From the NCBI GenBank assembly GCA_002077065.1, contig NAJO01000004.1, positions 1,116,001 to 1,180,000 of the forward strand: a stretch of DNA of 64,000 nucleotides, written 5' to 3'. Shown here in pieces: positions 31,179 to 41,664 of the stretch; within the stretch, counting starts at the first letter, position 1, and each line of letters opens with the position of its first letter. The stretch comes from Cryoendolithus antarcticus. Taxonomy: Eukaryota; Ascomycota; Dothideomycetes; Cladosporiales; Cladosporiaceae. Position numbers and translations under genes: made by a program. The notes under the pieces were generated by a model that made no database searches, was not told the origin of the DNA, and saw only the letters and a list, made by a program, of their open reading frames with translations.

Positions 31179-33278
31179 TCAGACCGTCGACACTGCGAAG
31201 TCAGCCTGCACACTTCCATACTTTACGCCATCGACATGCAGCTCGAACACCAGATCAGCGCTCTCGATCTTCATGTGAAGCTCGAAATCCAAGTTGTCGA
31301 ACTCGACGCCCTTCGTCGTTGTCAAGCGGGTGAACAGACTTCTCGGAACGGTTCCCAGGTCTGTCGTCAGCTTGCAGACAGAGATGAGCTCCTTGACATG
31401 TGCATCTGGCGCAGTCTCGTCTTCGCACGCAATCAGATCATCTTCCACGACGAGTGACTGGCCTGGGCGGAAGTTGCGGGTGTAGTGGAAAGAGATGGGC
31501 TCTTCCGCTGAGATAGGCGTTCCCTTCGCGATATGCCACTGCATCCGATCACTCACCATCCACCTCTCCCAAAGTGGACTCCAATATCGATCAGCAGCCG
31601 GATGTTTCGCAGCATCGAACACAGTCGCATAGCTCGTGCCGTATGCGTATCGACTACGCCGCCTCTCCACCATACTTCCTTCGATCCCACGTAGCGCAGC
31701 ACCTCGCACAACCGCGGTCCATGCGTGTTGCGGCTGCAGAACCTCGATGTTCTGGTGCACGCCATTATCATGCACTGGTCGCTCTGAATATGGCGGCGGA
31801 GGTGCAGCGTTGAATGTCTGCTTCAGCTGAGCGTACAAATGATGCGATTGCCCGAAGCCTCCGACAAGTATGATGCCGGAGACGAGCCCGCCTTTGCTCT
31901 GCACTGCGTCAATCTGGCTCCGCACTAATGCTACCACCTCTTTGATGACCGGCTCAAAGATGTGCGCCACCTCGCCCGCTGTCATCATCAGAAAGCCAGA
32001 GTCTATGCCAGCCTCCTCATCGTCTGGAAGACCAGGTAAAGGCACGTTGACTTCACTATGCTCTTCTTCGTTGAAATTGCGCTTCACGAACTCCTCAAAG
32101 TACTTCAACGCCATTTGCCAGGTCTTGGGCTTCTTTTCCTTCATGTTCTCGAAGACCTGGGGGCCGATGCGCGCTTTAATATAGTCTGCGAAGCGGTAAT
32201 TAAGGAATGCTGAGCCGCAGAGTCCACCGCTTCCTACTGCCGACTCTTCGACTCGCAGCGGGTTCAGACTTGTGACTTTGTAGGAGATCAGGTCTGCGAA
32301 GGTCAGTGTTGCGACAGCGAATATCAGAAAATGGCGAGCCTACCAACTGTTCCACCTCCTGCATCACACACGATGATATTGTCGCCTCGTTTCAAGCCCT
32401 TCGGTGGGGTCATCTTCAGTGCGTAAACTACGTCAACATATCAGCCATGCCAGTGCAGCACCTCGATTCGTGCATCTCTTACCGGCTGCCGCCTCCGGTT
32501 CGCTGATGAGCTTGATCTCGCTCTTGGTCCCCATGCCTGCCCGCTCTGCAGCCTGTAATGTAGCGTTCTTCGCACTGTCGCTCCTGTCGTCCACCGTACA
32601 TCAGCCTTTTTCCTGTTGCCGCTACGCCCAATCCTCTCCGCTTATCCTAGTGTCTTCCTATGCAGCCACCACATTCATCAAAACCAAAATCACTCACCAC
32701 ACAGCCGGCACAGTCAACACAAATTCCTTCTCCACATCCCTCATGAACGCCTCCCCATACCGCCGTTCCAAGCACTCGTTTGTGTGTCCCCACAGCACGC
32801 TCAAGAAATCCGCTACTCCATCTATGACCGTCCTGTCACTCTTTCTCAACATCCCAGCTGTCTCCAAAGGGCTCACCCAACTCGGTAACTTCTGGTTCCG
32901 ATCTAGAAACAGCTTAATGCACCGCAACCTCTGTTCCTCTGGGCGGAATTGGTATCCCCATTTGATCCCTCGCTTGACCGGTGCGAGGGGGTTCTGCTCT
33001 GGCGTTACGTCGTTCCTTGCGCCATTCTGAAGACCAGTTGGAGGTAGTATGTAGGCTATTTCCGAGGGTACCTTTTCAGAGGTGAGGTTATTGGAGCCAG
33101 GCCAGGTGTTGATCACCGTCAGGGTGTTTGGAGAGGACGTCAGGGCTGTCGCGACGCCGGAGAAGGTCGTGCCGAAGTCTATGGCTATAATGAGGCGTTC
33201 GCGCTCGGTTTCCTGAGGAGGAGGGGAGGTCGATCCGTTGGTGGGAGGGGGAGGAAGGGCGGAGGTGGGAGGATCCAT
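31179..33278 (-). CDS. Hsp70-like ATPase (actin-like fold, HSPA12-type)
   Basis: Four exons (33278-32698, 32583-32483, 32427-32344, 32293-31179) give 626 residues. The phosphate-1 motif IAIDFGTTFSGVA lies near residue 30, EPEAAAVY marks the connect region, CDAGGGTVDLISY is phosphate-2, and GIILVGGFGQS is the adenosine motif. These define the Hsp70/actin nucleotide-binding domain. There is no canonical Hsp70 substrate-binding domain or EEVD tail. Instead the C-terminal 200 residues are a family-specific region, as in the large group of fungal Hsp70-like proteins related to HSPA12. Function in fungi is mostly unknown. All introns are in phase and have canonical ends. The start is the first in-frame ATG, and the Pro-rich N-terminus (about 25 residues) looks disordered. 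Confidence 0.92.
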
Positions 33279-33936
33279 GGCTGACACGATCGAATGGAGT
33301 GCGGTCTCCGAGACAATTCGCAGACACGCAGTAAGGAAATAATAGTATCGCGTGATGCAGATATGAGAAAGTATGAGACGCGCTCACGCGCAACAGCGGT
33401 TACGAGAGATGGGGGGCCGTGTTCTTACATCAACCGTTTCCAATATCGCGGTCATGCATGGCTGCGGGAGGCGTTGGTACTAGACAGTACCGTTCCAAGT
33501 TCGCAGGTGAGACGGCTCCCCAATGCTGGTGCCTCGTATTGTGCGGTCATAACATGGTGCCTCGGTGTGGACTTCGACCGTACATATGATATTGAAGCTA
33601 GTAGCATCATTGCCGTTGCTGTTGTGGGGTTAAAGTTACGAGGCACCGAAATAGAACAGCAAAAGCGATGCAGTATTCAATGCAACATCTTCCATGAATG
33701 GGTCGAGAAGACCACGTGATGGAGAAGACACAACTTGAAGATCGAAATGTTTCCTAGGAGCTACTAGTGTTGTCTCCACAATGAAGCAAGGTACAGATAG
33801 TCCATCTCAATAGGAGGGTAAGGGCGACACCGAAGCACCGTCTCATCAGCACATCCCCAATCATCTTGGAAAGGAGCGCCTGCGCAGCCCATGTCTTCAG
33901 CCGTCGCCAGTACCGTGAGGCAGTCCCAATTTCATG
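33279..33936. other. Intergenic upstream of the Hsp70-like gene
   Basis: 658 bp. A plus-strand frame of about 140 codons (33294-33719) has no recognisable features and no splice continuation. I regard it as chance. No RNA gene is seen. Confidence 0.4.
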
Positions 33937-35478
33937 TCACATCGTCGACTTCCTCCCCCTCTCTCCAGCACTGACCGGCCTTTGCAACCCCGAACCCTCC
34001 ACTCCAAGCCGCCCACTTAAGCTCCTCTCATCTACAGTCAACGCCCTTCCCTTCTCCACCATTCGCCGCCTCGGCATCTGCCCTTCCACGGGCTTGAAAG
34101 CCTCACTCCTCGCCAATAGCGTCCTCGGACTAGGCAGCATGCACGGTGTGGGCGGCGGCGCAAAGTCTCTCACTTTAGGTTCGATGGGATTGCCAGAAGG
34201 CGTGCGATGGAGCGCTAGGTCCGTGACACCACGCTCGAGATCTTCGAAAGAGCCGGTGAAGACTCTCGAGACTGTACGTGGGATTGTTGAGGATGGGTGG
34301 CGAGGGGTGGGCTGCTCGATGGAGCGGAACGAGGGGTTACGCGAGCGTGCGGTGACGGCAGCGTAGGTGCTGTCTGTGAAGCTGCTCTTGGTTGATTGTG
34401 GTGGTGAGAACGTCTCTTCGTCGTCTGCCTCGAAGAACGCGTCAAGCTCTTCCAGTACGCGGATCATCTCTTCCATAGTTGGTTTCTCATCGGCCGCGCG
34501 GACGACCGGCATCTGCAGGGGCGACTGTGGCGGTGGCATGTTCTGCAACAGCGAATTGTGGACGTTGAGGGCGTAGGAATACTCCAGGCGAAGTTTACGA
34601 ACGGTCTTGTTAGCGAACTCGCACATGAAGGTCAAGTCCTCAAAGATCCATCGAATGATCTTTAGTGATTCTCTGATGCTTTCGGAGCGAGTCTCCGGCG
34701 CATCACGGCAGCGCTGCATCCACGGTGCATGGACGAACTGATCGAAGTAGATCAGGAAGTTGCGGTACATGATCGTGTCATTCTCATTGGGCTCGTGAAG
34801 GAAGCTGCGAGCTCGTTAGCTGCAATACACTTGCACTGGCTTACTAGCGTCCACATACAACAGGATGTCCGCCCACACACTGATACGTTCGTAGACTGCT
34901 TCGTCACTCAGGACGCCGGAAAGCTCAGGTAGAACACGCGTCGCTTCCTTCGCTCTCTCGCATCGCATGACGCCATGCTCGCCGAATTGCTCGCAAATGT
35001 CTTCAATGTAAGCCGCTTCACTGGCTATCCGCTCAGCGAGAGCGTCAAATGCAGGGTTTGTAGTCGCTGCTGTAGCTGGGGCTGCTTCTGCTGTCCTATT
35101 GGCAAGCTTGATCAGGTCATTCTGGGAAAATGAAGCCAAACACGCCCCAGACTCAAGCTGTGCGATTGCGTCGAAGGCAAGAGATAGGTTGAGCTCAGCC
35201 GCTGGGGCTTGACGGCTCTCAGTCACTTGAGGCGCGTGTCCATCGTTCTCCGATCTTTCTTCGTCATCTGAATCTTTGCAGGGCTTTGTACCATCATCAA
35301 TGCGTGTTTCCGAGAACAACCCCTTTGAGATCCGGTTGATGCTCAGCACCACCTCACATAGCGCGTCATAGCTGTACTGCTCCAGCTGGCCGTGTTCGAA
35401 GTGCGAGGCCAGGAAGCTGAGAAGTGTTGGCGGAGCGCCACGCTTCAGTGGCTTTACGAGAAATCGCCTAGGCAGCAT
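33937..35478 (-). CDS. Unrecognised protein, conserved-looking N-terminal helical region
   Basis: Exons 35478-34859 and 34804-33937 give 495 residues. The intron (54 bp, gtatgt donor, gctaac branch, cgcag) joins ILF to FLHEPNEN in phase. I do not recognise a family. The first ~100 residues contain SFLASHFEHGQLEQYSYDALCEVVLSINRIS, followed by an acidic linker. The middle is helical and hydrophilic, with RNFLIYFDQFVHAPWMQRC and IFEDLTFMCEFANKTVRKLRLEYSYALNVH. From about residue 310 it is low-complexity, Ser/Pro/Thr-rich and basic, with many SP/TP sites (SPPQS, TPRHPSS, TPSGNP) that suggest phosphorylation and disorder. There are no TM segments, signal peptide or cysteine clusters. It may be a cytoplasmic scaffold, but that is a guess. 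Confidence 0.82.
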
Positions 35479-36094
35479 TGTGCGTAATTCTGGTGTGTCT
35501 TACACCATTGCTACAATTAGTCGAAGAGTGGAATATGAAAGTGAAGTGATGATGGAAGTAGTGAGTATGTAGTGATGTGCAGTGAAGTCAAGCTTCATGC
35601 GGCGTGAGGGACCGACGAGGAAGGAGCGAAGGAGAGTGGTCTAGGTCGTACTTGCCTTCGATGTCGGTGACCTACATACAGCTGTGACGTTGCTCACCAC
35701 GGATAGCTGGCGTGTAGATGCTTTGATGTAGCAATGATCCCAGTCATTGTGCCATGCCGCTGCGATTGCTCGCCTGTTGACAGCCTCGAAGGTGCAGGAG
35801 TGCAGTATAGTGATCGACAAAAGTCGAGTACAAGCGATATGGCGGATTCCCAGAGCCGGACAGGTCGCTAGACAAAACGCCTTGGCAACCATAGGCTCAT
35901 GAGGAGTGTGTTTGCTCTGCGCAAACTGACTAATTGACACGCCATGAAAGGTCTCACGAGGAGGGCGGTGGCAACTTAAGTTGTTGCACTGTACCGATGG
36001 GTTTGTTGTGGAATCCCAAGGGTCAATCATACAAGTGGGAAGACTCAGCTTACTGGATGGAGGTGAGCATGCAGGGAGATGGAGGTGCCATGTA
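35479..36094. other. Intergenic between tandem minus-strand genes
   Basis: 616 bp. A minus-strand frame overlapping 35641-36315 lacks features and runs into the RING-CH gene, so it is not called. It includes the unknown gene's promoter and a GATGATGAAAGT-like repetitive stretch near 35530-35575. Confidence 0.4.
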
Positions 36095-37084
36095 TCATTC
36101 ATCATCATCGTCGTCTTTGCTGCCAGGTACGTCCATAACGCGCTCGCCGGCAGACTCCAGCGTTCGTCTCGACCAAGCTCGCACACCCTTCCAGATAGCA
36201 TATAGTATCGTGACGATGCCAATGAGTATGGTGATCCAGCTGAGCTCGCGCATCCTATCGCGTCCGGTGCCAGCGACGCCGGATCTACCAACGCCTGTCC
36301 CGCCGCCACCACCAATGCGAAGGAAGTGCCAGGGACTCATCGTAATCATTGCCTTCGCGAAGCCCACCAGACCCAGCGAAGCGAAACCCTTAGCAAAGTG
36401 CTCAGCCCACCCGACTGTGTCATCTTCGTAAATGAGGCTTCCCGTCGGCCCGCCAGCAGTGGCAATAGTAGACACTGGATCCAGATACAGGTTGATAAGT
36501 GGATCTGCCACGAAGCCAAGCAGAAATACTAATATTGCCAAGATGGCAAGCGTAAGGCCGATCTGCGCAGAAGTTGATCGCATCCAGGAAGCCCAGGTGA
36601 GGCGCTGCAAGTGATACCTATATCGACAAGTAGGGCACTCGTAGTAATTCCGCTTCTTCAGTGGATCCGCCTTCCTCCACGCGCCAAGGCACTCCTCATG
36701 GACGTACGCCTGGGAGCCTTTGCATTTGCAGGGTCGGAGAAGGCGGCCACCATCTTCTGACTCGTATGACACACGTGGTGCTGATTTGAGACTGTCCGGA
36801 ACGAGAGGCGAGTCGTTGAAATGATATGTTGGCTGGACCACTTCCAGGCAGATTCGGCAAGTGCGGGGTGGATATTGCCTGCCGCCTCGATGTGGTGGCT
36901 GCTCTGGTGCAGTATCGTCCTCAGCTGATCCATCGTACTCCATGAATGGGCTGTGATGATCCGGCAGTGGATGGCCTTCCTGGGGTGATGTTGTAGGTGT
37001 AGGCTTGAGTTCATCCTCAGCAGTCCATCCGCCAGGCAGGTCCTCTGGAAAAGACCAGCTCGATCCAGTGGTGAAGGCTGCCAT
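36095..37084 (-). CDS. RING-CH (MARCH-type) membrane E3 ubiquitin ligase
   Basis: A single exon of 329 residues from the first in-frame ATG (37084). The RING-CH domain occupies about residues 76-155, in the C4HC3 order: CRICLEV, then CKCKGSQAYVHEECLGAW, then YECPTCRYRYHLQRLTW. It is followed by two or three hydrophobic segments (IGLTLAILAILVFLLGFV, a stretch around FASLGLVGFAKAMI, and ITILIGIVTILYAIW) and an acidic tail ending in DDDDDE. This is the plan of MARCH/Doa10-related ligases, which ubiquitinate membrane proteins in the ER or endosomes. The protein is much shorter than Doa10 (Ssm4), so it is closer to the small MARCH group. It diverges from RRP12 across 303 bp. Confidence 0.92.
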   Translation of the reverse strand: MAAFTTGSSWSFPEDLPGGWTAEDELKPTPTTSPQEGHPLPDHHSPFMEYDGSAEDDTAPEQPPHRGGRQYPPRTCRICLEVVQPTYHFNDSPLVPDSLKSAPRVSYESEDGGRLLRPCKCKGSQAYVHEECLGAWRKADPLKKRNYYECPTCRYRYHLQRLTWASWMRSTSAQIGLTLAILAILVFLLGFVADPLINLYLDPVSTIATAGGPTGSLIYEDDTVGWAEHFAKGFASLGLVGFAKAMITMSPWHFLRIGGGGGTGVGRSGVAGTGRDRMRELSWITILIGIVTILYAIWKGVRAWSRRTLESAGERVMDVPGSKDDDDDE

Positions 37085-37387
37085 CTTCTGCTGTCTTAGG
37101 TGTCTTAGGTGCAATAGATGATGTGCTCAGGTCTCAGCCGTCTTCGCAGGTGTAGAGGACGCGCTCTCGTGAGAGCAGACGTGTCAGGATCATGCTGCTG
37201 CAGGTACAGCCGAAGCTTCGAGATGACATGATGTTGTTCAGGCCGAGCAGGAACGACCCTCAGACTTGGCGACGAGACGGGGAAGGCGCGGGCGGTTTCC
37301 GCGATTATGTCATCGTTGGATGTTTGAACTTTTTGGACTCGTGGGAATTGTAGCTCGGAATATCGGAATATCGCATGTATAGCAACG
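37085..37387. other. Divergent promoter, RING-CH / RRP12
   Basis: 303 bp shared by two divergent genes. The start-proximal repeat GTGTCTTAGGTGTCTTAGGTG near 37091-37110 is the only visible structure. Confidence 0.4.
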
Positions 37388-40300
37388 ATGGCTGAGGTCG
37401 ACGCCAAGCTGTCTCTCAAGGAGAGACTAGACAAAATTCGCTCGTCGCCAAAGCTTCAAAATCAACAGCAGACCGCAGTCGTGCTAAATGCAATCGAGGA
37501 TACGCTACGATCGCAGAACAGCGAACCTTCGCCTACGTCCTACTTTGCGGCGCTGCTGAGCCTACTCGGACAGTACATATCACAGGAGAAGGGTATCGTA
37601 AACAAGGAAGTCGCATATTCGGTGGTCTACCTACTGGATCTCGTGACTAGCCATGTACCTGGTCCATTGCTGCGATCGAAGTTCCCTCAGATACTCGCCA
37701 GCCTAGCACCTGCTCTGACACATGTGGACGCAGAGGCGCCTCTGCTACGCGCAAGTGTAGGATGTCTTGAGTCATTGCTCATTGCGCAAGACTCGCAGGC
37801 ATGGGCCCAGCCTCAGTCGCCGAGCAGCCCTCGAGGCGCGATGGGTGGATTGCTAGCGCTCGCCCTGGACCCTAGACCAAAGGTACGGAAGCGCGCACAA
37901 GAGGCACTTGGTGATGTCTTGCGTCAGCCGCCTCCAAGTCCATCCCTGGACCATCCAGCTGCGGATATGTGTGCTGAGACGGCACTGAGAGCGCTGCAAT
38001 CGCAAGCAGAGGAAGCGAGCACGAAGAAGAGGAAGCACAAGAGCAAGACTGAGCCGCAGCATGAGCCAGGACTCATGCATGCGTTGCAGTTGGTAAAGTC
38101 TGTGGCATCCGCGGAGAACGGCTGGCCAAGCAGGAAGATCGACTCGTTATGCGAAGTCCTGCTGAACATCTCGCGGGGCAATAGTGAGTTCCTGACCATG
38201 GCTGCGTTCGAGGTCTTCGAGATTATCTTCGCCGGCCTGTCAGACCCCGTGTCTTCTGCCAAATTGCCTCGACTACTTGACTCGATCAAAGAGTTGCAGC
38301 CATCGCAGAATGATGCGCAGCTGCTTCCACCGTGGATTGCAGTGTTAAGCAGAGGATACGATGTGTCCGCCCAAGTCGAGCCCGATGAGACTTTCGCAAA
38401 GCTGCCAGAGCTCTTCAACAAGATCTCTGGATTTCTTGCATCCTCGTCACACAACATTCGAATTTCCGCGTCTGAGTGCTTGATTTCTCTGCTTCACACT
38501 TGCGTGCCAAGCACGGCAATACTAGAGCCTACGATCATGGAAGACAAAGTCTTGGAGAAGATGGCAAGGACGCTGCAGGATCTGCTGAGCGTTAAGTACC
38601 AGACTGCGTGGATGGAAGTCTTCAACGTTCTGACATCTGCATTCGAGGTCTTGCGCTGGCAGTCACATCCTTTGCTGATCAACGTAGTCAAGGCTATTGG
38701 CGATCTGCGAGGCAATGACTCTTTCGCTGGTAAGAAAGAGGCTGACGCAGTGCTTATGGCAGCTGTCAAAGCTATGGGACCCGACAACGTTCTGCAAGTC
38801 TTGTCTCTCAACCTCGCAAAGCCGGTGGCAGGTCAGCCTGGTCGCGCATGGATGTTGCCACTGATCAGGGACTCGGTCAGCAACACCAGGCTGGCGCACT
38901 TCCGGTCGGAACTCGTTCCTCTCAGCCAGACCATGTTTGAACGCGTATTGGCACATGGTGATGCGGCAAAGACGATGGATGTCAAGATCTTCGAGACCGT
39001 CATAAGCCAGATCTGGGCATGTCTGCCAGGGTACTGTCAGCTGCCTCTGGATCTTGCAGAAGCCTTCGATCAAGACTTCGCCGAGTTACTGAGCAATTTG
39101 TTGTATCAGCAGCCGCACTTACGCACAGACATCTGCAAAGCATTGCAAAACCTGGTGGACACGAACACTGCCATCGCTGAGCTTGAGCATGAGGAAGACC
39201 TCATTCAGCAAGGAAGAGTGACAAGAGAGGCTGCCAAGGCGAACCTTGAACACATTGCGAGCTTTGCTGCGAATATGCTTGCTGTGTTGTTCAATGTATA
39301 CAGCCAGACGCTGCCGCAGAACCGTGGCAACTTGCTACAGTGCATCAATGCTTTCCTGAGCGTCACGCCAGCGACCGAGCTGATGGACTCCTTCCAGCGC
39401 GTTGCCACAGCTCTCGAAACCGCGATCGCTGAGCAGAGCGCGCAGACACAGGCAGACAAGCAGAAGATCCAGCAGCCGAAGAAGGACAGTGCTGACAAGA
39501 TGCCACCCATGTCGCATACTCTGATGGATCTTGTCATCACGATTTCGATCTACTTACCGCGTGACAGCTTTGCCGGACTCTTCAACATGGCCTCCAACAT
39601 TGTCAACAAGCAAGATGATCCGCAGCTACAAAAGAAAGCATATAAGCTTATTCCTCGTCTGGCTGAGTCTGATATCGGCCGTCAAGCACTCGAAGAGCGC
39701 AGCACCGAGTTGCAGCAACTCCTCCTGAACTCTGCGGACAAGGCCTCCGCGCCCTCTCGTCGTGATCGTCTCTCCTCAATCGCCCAGATCATCCCCTTCC
39801 TACCAGCTTCAGACCTCCACTTCATCCCCTCCATCCTCTCCGAAGTCGTGATCTCGGCCAAGGAAGTGAACGAGAAGGCCCGGACCGCTGCCTTCGACCT
39901 GCTCGTCCTAATGGGTGAGCGCATGGCGTCAGGAGGGACGGTGCTATCTTCCAACATTCCTCACATGCCGGCCGATGCCGCTCCGGTGACTGCCAGTCTG
40001 GAAGAGTACTTCACGATGGTCTCCGCCGGTCTGGCAGGCTCTACACCGCACATGATCTCAGCGTCGATCACAGCTCTTACCCGGCTGCTGTACGAGTTCC
40101 GCACTCGACTACAACCAGCCACAGTGTCCGATCTGGTCCAAACCATGGACCTCTTCCTGACTTCCGCCAACCGTGAGATCGTTCGCTCAGTGCTGGGTTT
40201 CGTCAAAGTCTGCATCATCTCCCTGCCCTCCGAGCTCATCCTCCCACGACTCGAGACGCTAGTCCCTAACCTAGTAGTCTGGAGTCACGAACACAAGCAA

Positions 40301-41302
40301 CACTTCAAAGCCAAAGTGAAGCACATTTTCGAGCGCATGATTCGTCGCTTCGGCGCCGAGCTCATCGAGCAATACACGCCTGAGACCGACAAGAAGCTCA
40401 TAGCCAACATCCGCAAGACGCGCGAACGCCGGAAGCGCAAGCGTGACGCCGGTCCCGAGGATGCCGACGAGGACGACGCCGAGGCGCCTGCTGAGCGGAA
40501 GAAGGGCGCTTTTGAATCCGAGTTCGACGAAGCAGTCTACGGTTCTTCGGACTCCGAGTCAGGCTCAGACATCTCCGATGATGATGTCCTCGGCCGCTCT
40601 GTGGCAAAGGGCAAAGCGGCCAAGCAGTCCAAGGGTGGGAAGCAGTATATCGTCGAGGACGATGCAGAGCCACTTGATCTCTTGGATCGTCGCGCGCTGG
40701 CCCAAGTGTCGTCGACGAAACCTCTTCGCAATGGAGGGCTATCGCAGAAGAAGCGGAAGGCTGCTACGGATATTGATGGCAAGCTTGTCTTCACCGAAAC
40801 ACCTGCAACCTCCGGTGGCGCAAGCGCGGACGCAATGGACACTGATGGCTTCACCGAGGCCGGACTTCTCGCCTCTGGTGCCGAGCCCGGTGATGGAACG
40901 CTCGAAGGCGGCATCAATGCTTACTTGGACGCTATGCGCGGCGCGAACGCCGTGCAGAAGGGTCAGAAGGGCAAGTTGAAGTTCAAGCAGAGTGCTCATG
41001 GAGGCAAGAGTGATGACGATGGCGAGGAGATGGAAGTAGATGCTGCAGAGTTCAGCGATGCAAGGAAGCGGAGTAGTGTGCGCGGAAGGGGCGGCGGGAG
41101 TGAGAAGAGAGGTGGGAATGTGAGGAGGGGGTTGGGAATTGAGAAGCAGAGAGGCGAGAGTAGAGGGAGAGGCGGGGGCGGGGTGAGCAAAGTGCAGGGT
41201 GGTGGGTTCGCGAGAGGTGGACGGGGAGGGGGAGGGAGGGGAAGGGCTGGTGGGTTCTCAAGGGGAGGTGGGAGGGGTGGAAGAGGTGGTGGACGACGAT
41301 GA
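37388..41302 (+). CDS. RRP12: Ribosome biogenesis protein Rrp12
   Basis: An intronless 1304-residue frame. Residues up to about 1000 are alpha-helical HEAT/ARM-like repeats, with the NUC173-type region in the middle (around FEIIFAGLSDPVSSAKLPRLLDSI and later). Towards the end HFKAKVKHIFERMIRRFGAELIEQYTPE leads into a KTRERRKRKRD basic patch, which is diagnostic of Rrp12. The C-terminal ~250 residues are acidic/Ser-rich, then basic, and end in an RGG/GGRGG repeat. Rrp12 is a karyopherin-like factor needed for export and maturation of pre-40S (and pre-60S) subunits in nucleolus and nucleus. The RGG tail suggests RNA binding and arginine methylation. The GGA/GAG-rich 3' end reads as purine-rich DNA over about 41080-41302. 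Confidence 0.94.
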   Translation: MAEVDAKLSLKERLDKIRSSPKLQNQQQTAVVLNAIEDTLRSQNSEPSPTSYFAALLSLLGQYISQEKGIVNKEVAYSVVYLLDLVTSHVPGPLLRSKFPQILASLAPALTHVDAEAPLLRASVGCLESLLIAQDSQAWAQPQSPSSPRGAMGGLLALALDPRPKVRKRAQEALGDVLRQPPPSPSLDHPAADMCAETALRALQSQAEEASTKKRKHKSKTEPQHEPGLMHALQLVKSVASAENGWPSRKIDSLCEVLLNISRGNSEFLTMAAFEVFEIIFAGLSDPVSSAKLPRLLDSIKELQPSQNDAQLLPPWIAVLSRGYDVSAQVEPDETFAKLPELFNKISGFLASSSHNIRISASECLISLLHTCVPSTAILEPTIMEDKVLEKMARTLQDLLSVKYQTAWMEVFNVLTSAFEVLRWQSHPLLINVVKAIGDLRGNDSFAGKKEADAVLMAAVKAMGPDNVLQVLSLNLAKPVAGQPGRAWMLPLIRDSVSNTRLAHFRSELVPLSQTMFERVLAHGDAAKTMDVKIFETVISQIWACLPGYCQLPLDLAEAFDQDFAELLSNLLYQQPHLRTDICKALQNLVDTNTAIAELEHEEDLIQQGRVTREAAKANLEHIASFAANMLAVLFNVYSQTLPQNRGNLLQCINAFLSVTPATELMDSFQRVATALETAIAEQSAQTQADKQKIQQPKKDSADKMPPMSHTLMDLVITISIYLPRDSFAGLFNMASNIVNKQDDPQLQKKAYKLIPRLAESDIGRQALEERSTELQQLLLNSADKASAPSRRDRLSSIAQIIPFLPASDLHFIPSILSEVVISAKEVNEKARTAAFDLLVLMGERMASGGTVLSSNIPHMPADAAPVTASLEEYFTMVSAGLAGSTPHMISASITALTRLLYEFRTRLQPATVSDLVQTMDLFLTSANREIVRSVLGFVKVCIISLPSELILPRLETLVPNLVVWSHEHKQHFKAKVKHIFERMIRRFGAELIEQYTPETDKKLIANIRKTRERRKRKRDAGPEDADEDDAEAPAERKKGAFESEFDEAVYGSSDSESGSDISDDDVLGRSVAKGKAAKQSKGGKQYIVEDDAEPLDLLDRRALAQVSSTKPLRNGGLSQKKRKAATDIDGKLVFTETPATSGGASADAMDTDGFTEAGLLASGAEPGDGTLEGGINAYLDAMRGANAVQKGQKGKLKFKQSAHGGKSDDDGEEMEVDAAEFSDARKRSSVRGRGGGSEKRGGNVRRGLGIEKQRGESRGRGGGGVSKVQGGGFARGGRGGGGRGRAGGFSRGGGRGGRGGGRR
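41080..41302 (+). repeat. Purine-rich RGG-repeat coding tract of RRP12
   Basis: Imperfect repetition of GGNGGNAGNGG-type codons gives the Gly/Arg tail (SRGGGRGGRGGG). The strand is almost free of T, so the DNA may form unusual structures, and length variation between strains would be expected. Confidence 0.7.
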
Positions 41303-41664
41303 GTATGACTCAAGATGACTTGTGCTCTGGTATGAATGCAGATGCGAGACTAGCGAACAAGGGTATCATGCGATTAAATCAAAATGCATGAAAGTCATGC
41401 CCAGTGCGGCCCCAGTGTCTTCCGCTCTCCGCTGCTGTCGTCAGGTTTTCCCTCGTACTGTTGCTCCTCAATGATCTACCTCTTAGCCCTCAACCTTGCC
41501 CTTGTCTCCACATCAGGCGTCACGCTCCGTCCCCTCATCTCACTCTGCACCCTCGCCCGATCTTTGGCAGCGTATATGCCCCTCGCCTGATGATCCTCCA
41601 TTGACTCAGCAGCTTGCGTTGCTTTCTCACCACTACCAGACCGCGAGACGGCAGGTCGGTCCTC
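41303..41664. other. Intergenic, convergent 3' ends
   Basis: 362 bp of pyrimidine-rich sequence between RRP12 and the gene on the opposite strand. No gene. Confidence 0.4.

Noticed and set aside
33294..33719. 141-codon plus-strand frame upstream of the Hsp70-like gene
   Set aside because: No recognisable motif and no splice continuation. It overlaps the promoter region.
34805..34850. Alternative donor (gtaagc) in the unrecognised 33937-35478 gene
   Set aside because: It would leave an intron of only about 33 bp to stay in frame. The gtatgt donor eight bases upstream of it gives a 54-bp intron with a good branch site.
35641..36315. 224-codon minus-strand frame overlapping the end of the RING-CH gene
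   Set aside because: It overlaps well-supported coding sequence in another frame and shows no family features.
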